A DNA stretch of 64,000 nucleotides from Phocaeicola plebeius DSM 17135 (GCF_000187895.1 NZ_DS990135.1:62001-126000), one strand, 5' to 3'; positions 54,563 to 62,737 are shown, numbered from the stretch's first letter. Notes: generated from the letters alone by a model not told the origin. Made by a program: numbers and translations.

Positions 54563-55041
54563 GACTATTTCATGGATCTACAGTTACCGTGAAACGCCCT
54601 AATATACAGAAAGGACGGAAGGCTACGGACTTTGGGAAGGGATTTTATACGACAACCAACTTTGAACAAGCAAAAAAATGGGCTTTGTTGAAGAAGAACA
54701 GGGAACAGAGCGAAAAAGCAATCGTCTCTGTTTATGAAGTTCCCGATGATATTCTTGATAGGGAATATCCGGTTCTTCGGTTTATGGGTGCGACAAAAGA
54801 ATGGCTGGAGTTTGTTGTCAACAACCGCAGAGGAAGAGAAAACGGTGACTATGACCTAATAATGGGGCCTGTCGCAAATGACCAGTTATATGCGACAATT
54901 CGGCTTTATGAACAGAGAGTTGTTACGGCTGAAGCCGCTATTGAGATGCTGAAAGCGCATAAGTTGTTCAATCAGCTTTCATTTCATACGGTAACAGTCG
55001 CTTTGTTGTTGAAGTTTGTTGAATCAATTGAAGTGGGGTAA
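54559..55041 (+). CDS. DUF3990-type ADP-ribosyltransferase-like protein
   Basis: 160 residues. LFHGSTVTVKRPNIQKGRKA then DFGKGFYTTTNFEQAKKWAL is the family signature, with a histidine, a serine-type and a later glutamate-bearing part near IMGPVANDQLYATIRLY, reminiscent of ADP-ribosyltransferase folds. With the DUF3791 gene it forms a candidate toxin-antitoxin pair; toxicity not demonstrated. Confidence 0.82.
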   Translation: MRLFHGSTVTVKRPNIQKGRKATDFGKGFYTTTNFEQAKKWALLKKNREQSEKAIVSVYEVPDDILDREYPVLRFMGATKEWLEFVVNNRRGRENGDYDLIMGPVANDQLYATIRLYEQRVVTAEAAIEMLKAHKLFNQLSFHTVTVALLLKFVESIEVG

Positions 55042-55062
55042 AGAATATGTGAAGTGAAAATA

Positions 55063-55080
55063 GGGGGAAGTTTATCCCCC
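55063..55080 (+). terminator. Terminator after DUF3990
   Basis: GGGGGA/TCCCCC hairpin (loop AGTTTA). Poor T-tail. Confidence 0.7.
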
Positions 55081-55089
55081 AATGGTAAG

Positions 55090-55914
55090 GTTGTTTTTTG
55101 CGTCCACTTAGTTTTTTCCCACCCACCCTTTCAGCGGAGTGACTGCCCGGCAGTCTGTTGCTTACCCATATGTCCTAGCCTTTTAGGGCTGTAGATAGGT
55201 AGTTGGATATTTCGCTGCCAAATCGGCAGTCCGCTTCAATCGTTTGCTTGCTTTTCTCCGAGTGGAGCCTTTCTGCTTTTCCGGTGGTGTAATCTTCTTT
55301 TATTGGAAACAGGTGTAGTGGCTGTATGCCTGTGTGGTTATGTTCTCCCGCAGAATCCGCAAGTCAGTTCTTCCGTTGCAGCTTTTCATTTTATCGTGCA
55401 GTCACTTTTTTCGATACGTGGAATATGATATGCTTCATTCTTCGGCTTCATTTTTTTAAAAGGAATTGCAGATGTTTCTTCCGGTGTGTCGATAGGCGGC
55501 TGACCATCTTTTCGGGATGTGCCATGCTTGCTGTCTAACCGGTTGTTTTTTGCATCCTTTCCAAACCTGTTACTGATTTTCAAGTTTTGTCTTTTTCATA
55601 TCATTTTTTAGGGAAGTCAAATCATTTTCCGTTGCAAATATAGATTGTTGCTAACCCCTTTTACGGGGATAAGGGGACGATTCACAAACACCACGTTGTT
55701 ATTCGTCTGAAATCTTCCTTTTTTTGCCTTGCACAAAAAGCGTATTTAACCCGAATTATTCGTTGCCATCTTCACCAATAAAAAAGTTACAAATCTTCCT
55801 TTTTCCGGCCAGCATAAAAAGAGTATTTATATCTTTTTTCATGGTGTCCCCCAAAGCCAACAATCAGTTATTGCACTGTAAAATTGATTAATTAACTTCT
55901 AAAAAATCAGAGAT
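55090..55914 (+). promoter_or_regulatory. Structured leader D1 in front of ssb
   Basis: Starts like A leaders (GCGTCCACTTAGT, CCCACCCACCC, GGAGTGACTG) but about 175 bp, including P1 and P2, are missing compared with D2. Then CGGCAGTCTGTTGCTTACCC, small hairpin AGCC/GGCT, a 25-nt segment complementary to the ssb 3' end (55231-55255), box CAAATATA (55635-55642) and two AAATCTTCC ... GTATTT modules ending at 55747 and 55828. GTATTT ends 87 nt before the ATG. Confidence 0.78.
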
Positions 55915-56250
55915 ATGAAAAAGATTGAAAATTCATTCGCAGTAACAGGCAGGATTTGTAGGGATGCAGAAATCCATTTATTCGAAATAGTAAAGGTTGC
56001 ACACTTCTCTATTGTGGTCAGTCGCATAGGCAAGATAAATGAAGAAAAAACATTTGTTTCCTCTGTTATGAAAGTTGAAGCCTGGAGTAAGATGGAAGAC
56101 CGCTATGCTTTTTGGATACTGCAAAAAGATGTACTGATTACCGTTGAAGGCTACTTTAAGCCGGAAGAATGGACGGATTCTAAAAGTGGGGAGAAACGTA
56201 ACCGCATTGTGATGGTAGCTACTAAGTTCTACCCGACTCCGGAAAAATAA
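55915..56250 (+). CDS. ssb: Single-stranded DNA-binding protein, divergent copy
   Basis: 111 residues. OB-fold SSB (NSFAVTGRICRDAEIHLFEI; VEGYFKPEEWTDSKSGEKRN) but with many replacements in the N-terminal half compared with the 59.1 kb copy, while the second half is nearly identical. Lacks a long acidic C-terminal tail. May be specialised or under weak constraint. Leader and terminator are similar to those of the other copy. Confidence 0.86.
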   Translation: MKKIENSFAVTGRICRDAEIHLFEIVKVAHFSIVVSRIGKINEEKTFVSSVMKVEAWSKMEDRYAFWILQKDVLITVEGYFKPEEWTDSKSGEKRNRIVMVATKFYPTPEK

Positions 56251-56270
56251 GAACCCCCGGACTAAAAAGA

Positions 56271-56318
56271 AAAAGCAATCAAACGATTGAAGCGGCACAA
56301 GGTCGCTTCAATCGTTTG
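56271..56318 (+). terminator. Terminator of ssb-1, complementary to its own leader
   Basis: Perfect 15-bp stem CAAACGATTGAAGCG/CGCTTCAATCGTTTG (56280-56294, 56304-56318). The left side from 56271 is complementary (24 of 25) to 55231-55255 in leader D1. Confidence 0.85.
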
Positions 56319-56356
56319 CTAATGCGGCAGAAGATTATAAAAAAAGTGTTTCTTAA

Positions 56357-56388
56357 TTTGGTGATTTTCAGATTTATCGGTATTTTTG
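56357..56388 (+). promoter_or_regulatory. hipBA-3 promoter
   Basis: TTTG (56357-56360), 20-nt spacer, TATTTTTG (56381-56388): an ideal Bacteroidota promoter. TTTTTGtatCAAAAA (56383-56397) overlaps the start region and may be the operator. Confidence 0.82.
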
Positions 56389-56419
56389 TATCAAAAATGA
56401 TACCTAAATATGTTTTTCT

Positions 56420-56758
56420 ATGAAAAGATTATATGATACATATACAATATACGAATTTTCAGATGAATGTATTGTAAAGGAAATCTGCAAGAGAGTTAAG
56501 TCTATAAGACTTAGCTGCTGTTTTTCCCAGCAAGAATTTGCGGATAAGGCAGGAGTATCTATCGTTACTATTAAGAGAATAGAATCTTGTAAAGTAAGTG
56601 ATATTGCCCTAAGTACATTGCTTAAGATTTTGCGTATAAGTGGAACTCTTGAAGGCGTTGTCGGTTTGGTTCCGGAACTTCCAGACTCCCCTTTCCTAAT
56701 CAATGAAAAAACAGGTAAAAGAATACAAAGAATTAACGGTAAACGTAAGATGGTATGA
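56420..56758 (+). CDS. hipB: HipB-like antitoxin/repressor 3
   Basis: 112 residues. XRE HTH (FSQQEFADKAGVSIVTIKRI) in the middle, variable basic C-terminus. Stop overlaps the hipA start (ATGA). Confidence 0.9.
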   Translation: MKRLYDTYTIYEFSDECIVKEICKRVKSIRLSCCFSQQEFADKAGVSIVTIKRIESCKVSDIALSTLLKILRISGTLEGVVGLVPELPDSPFLINEKTGKRIQRINGKRKMV

Positions 56759-58032
56759 AGAAAGAGCCGATTATAGTGAATGTATATCTGTGGGGGACTT
56801 GCATTGGCAAATTGAATTGGGACTTTGAAAAGCATTGTTCTGTATTCCAATTTACGGATGAATATAGGAAACAAGATTATGATATATGCCCTTCCACACA
56901 CCCTAAGAGAACCCCTTTGTTTGCGTCTTTCTATGGGAATAAAGATAAATTATATCAAGGGCTTCCGGAATTTCTTGCAGATGCGCTTCCTGACAAATGG
57001 GGGGCTTCCCTATTTGACCAATGGCTCACGGATAATAATATAAAGGTTACGGAATCATTGCCTCTATTGAAGCTCTCTTATATTGGCAAGAGGGCTATGG
57101 GAGCATTGGAATTTGAACCGGAATTTAATGATGATGCCATCCATGAGTCAGTAAATATGTCATCATTGGCAACTTTGGCTTCTAAAATATATAATGATCG
57201 AGATGCTGCTGTCATATCACCGGAGGATAGCCTCACGATGAAAAAGTTGATATATCTTGGAACTTCTGCCGGTGGCATGCGCCCGAAGGCAGTGATTGCC
57301 TATAATCTCGAAACGGAAGAGTTTCGTTCCGGCCAGGTGGATTTGCCTGAAAATTTTAAGCAGTATATCATCAAATTTAAAGAAGCAGATGACTCTCCTA
57401 CCACAGAGATAGAAATGGTATATAGCGAAATGGCAAAGGCGGCGGGAATCAACATGATGCCATGCTTCCTGAAAGAAATTGATGGAAGAAATCATTTCGT
57501 AACGGAAAGATTTGATCGTAAGAATGGAGAAAAGCTCTTTAGTCAGACCCTTGCGGCCATTATGCCGGGTGCAGATGATTATATGAAGCTGTGTTGGATA
57601 GCAGAGACTCTGAAACTTCCCCAGGAAGACAAAGATCAGATATTTATCAGAATGGTATTTAATTATGTCGCAGGTATATCCGATGATCATAATAAGAACA
57701 TATCGTTTATCATGGATAAGGCAGGGGTATGGCGTTTATCACCTGCATATGATGTAATGTTCACGGCAAATACATGGGAAAATTCTTCAGCACACATTCA
57801 TTCGATGGGCGTGATGGGCAAAAGGTCTGCCTTGACTACAAGTGATTTCGTCAACTTTGCCGAGGATTTTGTAGAGGAGCCCGAAAAGAAGATATTACAG
57901 GTGTTCGATGCTGTAAGCAAATTTCAATCGTTATGCGCCACGTATGGCATAGATAAGGCTATATTTGATAAAATCCAACATGTATTGGATGGATTGGTCA
58001 CTGATGATTTGGATTTGCTGCAATTAACTTAA
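56755..58032 (+). CDS. hipA: HipA-family kinase toxin 3
   Basis: 425 residues, compact HipA. Motifs: LADALPDKWGASLF (about 82), GTSAGGMRPKA (about 170), FVTERFDRKNG (about 248), catalytic SDDHNKNISFIMD (about 310), SPAYDVMFT (about 332). Lacks the C-terminal extensions of HipA 1 and 2. Located between the two ssb units, where it replaced the start of leader D2. Confidence 0.94.
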   Translation: MKKEPIIVNVYLWGTCIGKLNWDFEKHCSVFQFTDEYRKQDYDICPSTHPKRTPLFASFYGNKDKLYQGLPEFLADALPDKWGASLFDQWLTDNNIKVTESLPLLKLSYIGKRAMGALEFEPEFNDDAIHESVNMSSLATLASKIYNDRDAAVISPEDSLTMKKLIYLGTSAGGMRPKAVIAYNLETEEFRSGQVDLPENFKQYIIKFKEADDSPTTEIEMVYSEMAKAAGINMMPCFLKEIDGRNHFVTERFDRKNGEKLFSQTLAAIMPGADDYMKLCWIAETLKLPQEDKDQIFIRMVFNYVAGISDDHNKNISFIMDKAGVWRLSPAYDVMFTANTWENSSAHIHSMGVMGKRSALTTSDFVNFAEDFVEEPEKKILQVFDAVSKFQSLCATYGIDKAIFDKIQHVLDGLVTDDLDLLQLT

Positions 58033-58127
58033 AGAACAGTAGATGGTGATAGTTGCTCCAGTCTTTTCTGGAACGGCTTTCTTTTCTTTTGAGATCTTTA
58101 TACCCCTATTTGTTATTTTGGAGAAAG

Positions 58128-59098
58128 TCACATGTTTCCCACCCACCCTTTCAGCGGAGTGACTGTCCCCGTTTCAGGATTTCTCATAGTCACTCGCAGG
58201 CTCCGTGATTGTGTGAAATCCAGGAATGGGGAAGGCAAAGGAGAGAGGCATATCCGGTCTGCTTTCGGAGCTTCGGCCACATCGAGACAACCTCTTTCCG
58301 GCGGCTATGCCACTCTCCTTTTATTTGCCCGGCAGTCTGTTGCTTACCCATATGCCCCAGCCTTTTAGGGCTGTATATAGGTAGTCGGATATTTCGCCGC
58401 TAAATCGGCAGTCCGCTTCAATCGTTTGCTTGCTTTTCTCCGAGTGGATGCCTTTCTGTTTTTCCGGTTGTATAATCTTCTTTTTCCGGAAACAGTTGTA
58501 GTGGCTGTATGCCTGTATGGTTATGTTCTCCCCGCAGAATCCGCAAGTCTGTTCTTCCGTTGCAGCCTTTCATTTTATCGTGCAGTCACTTTTTTCGATA
58601 CGTGGAATATTGTATGCTTCATTCTTCGGCTTCATTTTTTTAAAAGGAATTGCAGAGGTTTCTTCCGGTGTGTCGATAGGCGGCTGACCATATTTTCGGA
58701 ATGTGCCATGCTTGCTGTCTGACCGGTTGTTTTTTGCATCCTTTCCAAACCTGTTGCTGATTTTCAAGTTTTGTCTTTTTCATATCATTTTTTAGGGAAG
58801 TCAAATCATTTTCCGTTGCAAATATAGATTGTTGCTAACCCCTTTTACGGGGATAAGGGGACGATTCACAAACACCACGTTGTTATTCGTCTGAAATCTT
58901 CCTTTTTTTGCCTTGCATAAAAAGCGTATTTAACCCGAATTATTTGCTGCCATCTTCACCAATAAAAAAGTTACAAATCTTCCTTTTTCCGGCCAGCATA
59001 AAAAGAGTATTTATATCTTTTTTCATGGTGTCCCCCAAAGCCAACAATCAGTTATTGCACTGTAAAATTGATTAATTAACTTCTAAAAAATCAGAGAT
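58128..59098 (+). promoter_or_regulatory. Structured leader D2 in front of ssb
   Basis: Fuller version of D1. From CCCACCC on it keeps P1 as GGATTTC/GAAATCC (58177-58183, 58215-58221) with an inner TCAC/GTGA, a sequence unrelated to that in A leaders but in the same place. Then GGAGCTTCGGCC, CGGCAGTCTGTTGC, AGCC/GGCT, the 25-nt segment 58413-58437 complementary to the ssb 3' end, box CAAATATA (58819-58826) and two AAATCTTCC ... GTATTT modules ending at 58931 and 59012. GTATTT ends 87 nt before the ATG. Confidence 0.8.
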
Positions 59099-59497
59099 AT
59101 GAAAAAGATTGAAAATTCATTCGCAGTAACAGGTTTTATCGGTAAGGATGCAGAAATCCGTAGTTTTGAAACAGCAAGCGTAGCACGCTTTTCTATCGCG
59201 GTCAGCCGTGCAGACAAGACAGGTGAAGAAACCTCTTATGTTTCCGCTTTCATGGGGATTGAAGCCTGGAGAAAGAATGAAGCACTGGATTCCTTCGATG
59301 TATTGAAAAAAGGTGAGCTGATAACCGTTGAAGGCTACTTTAAGCCGGAAGAATGGACGGATTCTAAAAGTGGGGAGAAGCGTAACCGCATTGTGATGGT
59401 AGCCACCAAGTTTTATCCGGCTCCGGAAAAAGAAGAAGAAAAACCGGATCAGCCTAAACAGAAGGCTGTCTCTAAAAAGAAAAAAGCAAGCAAATGA
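59099..59497 (+). CDS. ssb: Single-stranded DNA-binding protein
   Basis: 132 residues. OB-fold: MKKIENSFAVTGFIGKDAEI, SVARFSIAVSRADKTGEETS, VEGYFKPEEWTDSKSGEKRN, plus a charged tail (EKEEEKPDQPKQKAVSKKKK) instead of the usual acidic DDDIPF-type tip. Likely coats transferred single-stranded DNA. Best preserved of three copies. Confidence 0.92.
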   Translation: MKKIENSFAVTGFIGKDAEIRSFETASVARFSIAVSRADKTGEETSYVSAFMGIEAWRKNEALDSFDVLKKGELITVEGYFKPEEWTDSKSGEKRNRIVMVATKFYPAPEKEEEKPDQPKQKAVSKKKKASK

Positions 59498-59525
59498 TTG
59501 AAGCGGCCTAGTGCCGCTTTTTTTT
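59482..59525 (+). terminator. Terminator of ssb-2
   Basis: AAGCGGC/GCCGCTT (59501-59507, 59513-59519) followed by T8. The stretch 59482-59506 is complementary (24 pairs plus one G-T of 25) to 58413-58437 in leader D2. Confidence 0.88.
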
Positions 59526-59544
59526 GCTACATATCCGAGAGTGT

Positions 59545-60251
59545 TTTTGCGTTCACGCAGTATTCTTCCCCACCCTCCCCTTCATCGGAATGACTGTTCT
59601 CATTCCCGGTTTGCCCGTAGTCATCCGCTATGCGGCTGATTATGGGCAAACCAGAAAAGAGAAGTTCCAAACGTGGGCGGGATTGCAATGGTCATCATCC
59701 GGAGCTTCGGCATTGCCGAAACAACCTCCTTCTTCCGTATTGCAGTTCCTTCCTTTTACCGTTTGTCCCGGCAGTCCGTTGCTAACCCGTTCCCCCCCTG
59801 TCACTTGTGGCAGGGAGATAGGAATACGGTTTTGCAAGCAAAACCGTATGGTTTGTTTTACTTTCCGTACTGCCCTTTTCCTTGTTTTCTGCCTCCCCTA
59901 ATGTGCTTTTTTCATAGCTCCATCTGAGATCCTTTGTTTTTGAACGGCAAATTTATTTCGGTGGATGGATACGAAAGAGTTCCGGTCTTCGCCCCTTTGT
60001 CCCGAAAAAAATAACGCCGGACGGCTTCGCTGTCCCCAACATTTTTTGTCGTCCAAAACTTTTCTTAATCCCTCCTTCCTTATTGTTGTGTGCCGTAAAA
60101 AAAAGGCTCATAAACTCAGATGGGGCATGAAAGCTCAAAAAAAAAGTCGGCAGAAAGAAAAGGCCATCCCGGAAAGGGGTTTTAAAAAAAGGTCTTTAAA
60201 TCTAGCTGAAGCATAAAATTAGAAGTTTAACAAACTAAGTAGCAGAAGTAT
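59545..60251 (+). promoter_or_regulatory. Structured leader A3
   Basis: Near copy of A1 with some single-base insertions (CGCCCCTTTG, CCCCCCTGTC). P1 GGTTTGCCC/GGGCAAACC (59608-59616, 59644-59652) is fully paired. Box CAAATTTA at 59948-59955. The shared end runs to GTTTAACAA (about 60233). Confidence 0.8.
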
Positions 60252-60443
60252 ATGCAAATCATTCAATTTGTTTTTTCGGTCATCATCGCTCTTTGTGCAG
60301 TGGCTATGTTTGTCGGAGCGGTAATAACGCCAAGTCCGATAAAGGTTGTGTCGGTTACGTTGTTGGCTCTTATTTGCCTATTCTCCTTGTTTCTCGTGAA
60401 ATTGGCTTATTGTGAAATGAAATCTAAAAATGATATACTATGA
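60252..60443 (+). CDS. Small membrane protein (63 aa)
   Basis: Two hydrophobic segments (FVFSVIIALCAVAMFVGAVI; VTLLALICLFSLFLVKLAY). Stop overlaps the pcfK start (ATGA). Unknown. Confidence 0.65.
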   Translation: MQIIQFVFSVIIALCAVAMFVGAVITPSPIKVVSVTLLALICLFSLFLVKLAYCEMKSKNDIL

Positions 60444-60850
60444 AAGTGTCAGAACAATTTAAAAGTACCATCAAGGCATACCTTGATAATATGGCAGCGG
60501 TGGATAGTCTGTTTGCTCCAGTCTATCAAAAACCTACAAAGAATATAGATAATTGCATTACCTATATTTTAAACCAAGTGAAGAAAAGCGGTTGCTGTGG
60601 TTTTAGTGATGATGAAATTTTTGGTATGGCGTTGCACTATTATCAGGAAGATAATATTGAGGTGGGTAGCCCATTGAAATGTAATGTAGTCGTAAATCAT
60701 CATGTTGAATTGTCAGAGGAAGAAAAGAAAGCGGCTCGTGAGGCTGCTATCAAAAAATTGCAGGAGGAAGAATTGGCAAAGTTGAAGAAGCGTCAACAAG
60801 CTAAACGTGAGAACAACACCGAAGTACAAACCCAGTTAACTCTTTTTTGA
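60440..60850 (+). CDS. PcfK-like protein
   Basis: 136 residues. N-terminal DUF-type core with CITYILNQVKKSGCCGFSDD and EIFGMALHYYQEDNIEVGSP, C-terminal charged coiled coil (EEEKKAAREAAIKKLQEEEL). PcfK and PcfJ occur as a pair in conjugative plasmids and ICEs; detailed roles unclear. Confidence 0.85.
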   Translation: MKVSEQFKSTIKAYLDNMAAVDSLFAPVYQKPTKNIDNCITYILNQVKKSGCCGFSDDEIFGMALHYYQEDNIEVGSPLKCNVVVNHHVELSEEEKKAAREAAIKKLQEEELAKLKKRQQAKRENNTEVQTQLTLF

Positions 60851-60851
60851 T

Positions 60852-62099
60852 ATGAAACCCAAGACAAAATTACAAATGGAAATCGTGAATGGGAGCAGGA
60901 AGTTAGCTCCCGTTTCAGAGGCTCAAAAGCGTTATGCCTATAAACATTGCTTTGTGCATTATTTCAAGCGTGATGCAAAGGGGAATTGCTTTTGTTTGGA
61001 TTGTGGGCATACATGGCGGGATAAGGAAGATAAGAAAAACTGTAAATGTCCTCATTGCGGTATGAACCTGAAATTGGAGAATAGCAGGAAAAGGACGGCT
61101 GTATATAAAGAATATTTTTGTGTGATTACTACATACAAGCAATATCAAGTTATCCGTTTTTTTATGGTGGACTGCCGGCTGAAAAAAGGGTCTCCGGCTA
61201 ATTACTTTATAATTGAGGCGGTACAGTGTTGGATGAATAAAGAGGGCAAGACAGAAACGCTGTCTTTGCTGCGGGGCATGTCTATATTTTATTACGATGC
61301 ATGGATATATGGAAGTTCTTTGGAATTGCGTAAGCGGAATGTGCATCATGACCGTATTTATGATATTTGCCCGGCAGTTATCTATCCGAGAATGAAAGTG
61401 ATACCCGAACTTACGAGGAATGGATTTAAGGGTGCCTTTTATGATATTTGTCCGAGTTCCTTCTTTATGACATTATTAACTGATAATCGGATGGAGATAT
61501 TATATAAGGCAGGGCAAATGAATTTGTTCTTGAGATTTTTAGAGAGAAAATACGGTATAGATAAGTATTGGACGTATGTAAAAATCTGTTTAAGACATGA
61601 CTATGTGATACATGATGCGGACTTGTGGCTGGACTATGTGGATATGCTGATAGAAAATAAATTGGATGCGAGAAATCCTCATTATTTGTGTCCGTTGAAT
61701 GTAGAAGAAGCGCATGATTGGGTGATGGGGAAATGTAAGAAAAAATATTCTGAAAAGGATGAAAAAGACTATATTGCTGCCAAATCACGTTTCTTTAATC
61801 TTTCGTTTGCGGATGGAAATATTATGGTTCGGGTATTGGAAAGCCTTTCGGACTTTTACAAAGAGGGAAAGTTGCTGCATCATTGTGTATTCAGCAACGC
61901 CTATTATAAGAGAGAAGATTCGTTGATAATGTCGGCAACGGTGGATGGAAGGCGCATGGAAACGGTGGAGTTTTCACTTAGCAGGATGGAGGTGTGCCAG
62001 TGTCGTGGAAAGTCTAACCAATTATCAGCCTATCATGACCGGATTCTGAATTTGGTACGGGATAATATACCGTTGATAAGGGAAAGGATGGTAGTGTAA
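60852..62099 (+). CDS. PcfJ-like protein
   Basis: 415 residues. N-terminal zinc-ribbon-like CFCLDCGHTW ... CKCPHCGM (about 45-75) and a conserved C-terminal PcfJ region with LLHHCVFSNAYYKRED and QCRGKSNQLS. One nt after pcfK. Expected in the transfer or establishment functions of the element. Confidence 0.88.
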   Translation: MKPKTKLQMEIVNGSRKLAPVSEAQKRYAYKHCFVHYFKRDAKGNCFCLDCGHTWRDKEDKKNCKCPHCGMNLKLENSRKRTAVYKEYFCVITTYKQYQVIRFFMVDCRLKKGSPANYFIIEAVQCWMNKEGKTETLSLLRGMSIFYYDAWIYGSSLELRKRNVHHDRIYDICPAVIYPRMKVIPELTRNGFKGAFYDICPSSFFMTLLTDNRMEILYKAGQMNLFLRFLERKYGIDKYWTYVKICLRHDYVIHDADLWLDYVDMLIENKLDARNPHYLCPLNVEEAHDWVMGKCKKKYSEKDEKDYIAAKSRFFNLSFADGNIMVRVLESLSDFYKEGKLLHHCVFSNAYYKREDSLIMSATVDGRRMETVEFSLSRMEVCQCRGKSNQLSAYHDRILNLVRDNIPLIRERMVV

Positions 62100-62106
62100 T
62101 GAATAG

Positions 62107-62159
62107 CCCACACATCTAAATGTGTGGGAGTTCTTTTTTGGAAGACGCCCAAAAAAGAA
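62107..62159 (+). terminator. Tandem-hairpin module E3
   Basis: CCCACACAT/ATGTGTGGG (62107-62128) then TTCTTTTTTGG/CCAAAAAAGAA (62131-62141, 62149-62159) and CCCCAAAAAACG. Confidence 0.72.
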
Positions 62160-62198
62160 CCCCAAAAAACGTTGTCGCTACACATCGTTACGCTCGGA

Positions 62199-62684
62199 TT
62201 ATTTGCTTGTCGGCTTTAGTTTGCCGATACATTTTTCCATGTCGGGGGACAATAGGAAAGAAGCCGTCTTTTTCTGCTGCACCCCTGAGTGTGGCTGGAC
62301 GATGGCATACCTGCATTTTAATATCTTGCCGATAACTTCCGTACTGTCACGGTGCAGGTACATGGCTTTCATGGCATCCGTTGCTTTCAGGCTTTTTTCG
62401 GCTTCCATATAGGCGGAAAAGGACGGTTTGAATAAGGCACGGGGACTTTCCGCTTTCTGTATGACAGCGGATAATTGTGCGCTTTTGTTGTTCAGGTAGC
62501 ACAGGCTGTCCGATACGGTGACGTCTTCTGTTTCCAACACTTCCAGTAGTTCGAACTTTAAATCCGTCCAGGTGCCGTGAGAATCTGTCTGAACCCATTC
62601 CGCAATGGCCTTCTCATAGCCGGGTTTGCTGCATGAGGAAAAGGCAATGAGCAGCATACAAAAAAATAAATGCTTGATATTCAT
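62199..62684 (-). CDS. Small lipoprotein
   Basis: 161 residues with signal and lipobox LIAFSSCSKP. The rest is helical and charged (YEKAIAEWVQTDSHGTWTDL; SDSLCYLNNKSAQLSAVIQK). Similar lipoproteins accompany conjugation regions of Bacteroidota. First of the minus-strand set at the end of the window. Confidence 0.68.
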   Translation of the reverse strand: MNIKHLFFCMLLIAFSSCSKPGYEKAIAEWVQTDSHGTWTDLKFELLEVLETEDVTVSDSLCYLNNKSAQLSAVIQKAESPRALFKPSFSAYMEAEKSLKATDAMKAMYLHRDSTEVIGKILKCRYAIVQPHSGVQQKKTASFLLSPDMEKCIGKLKPTSK

Positions 62685-62737
62685 ATTGATCTGATTTTAT
62701 AGGTTGTCGTATTATGTGATGGAGCAAATCTATGAGG

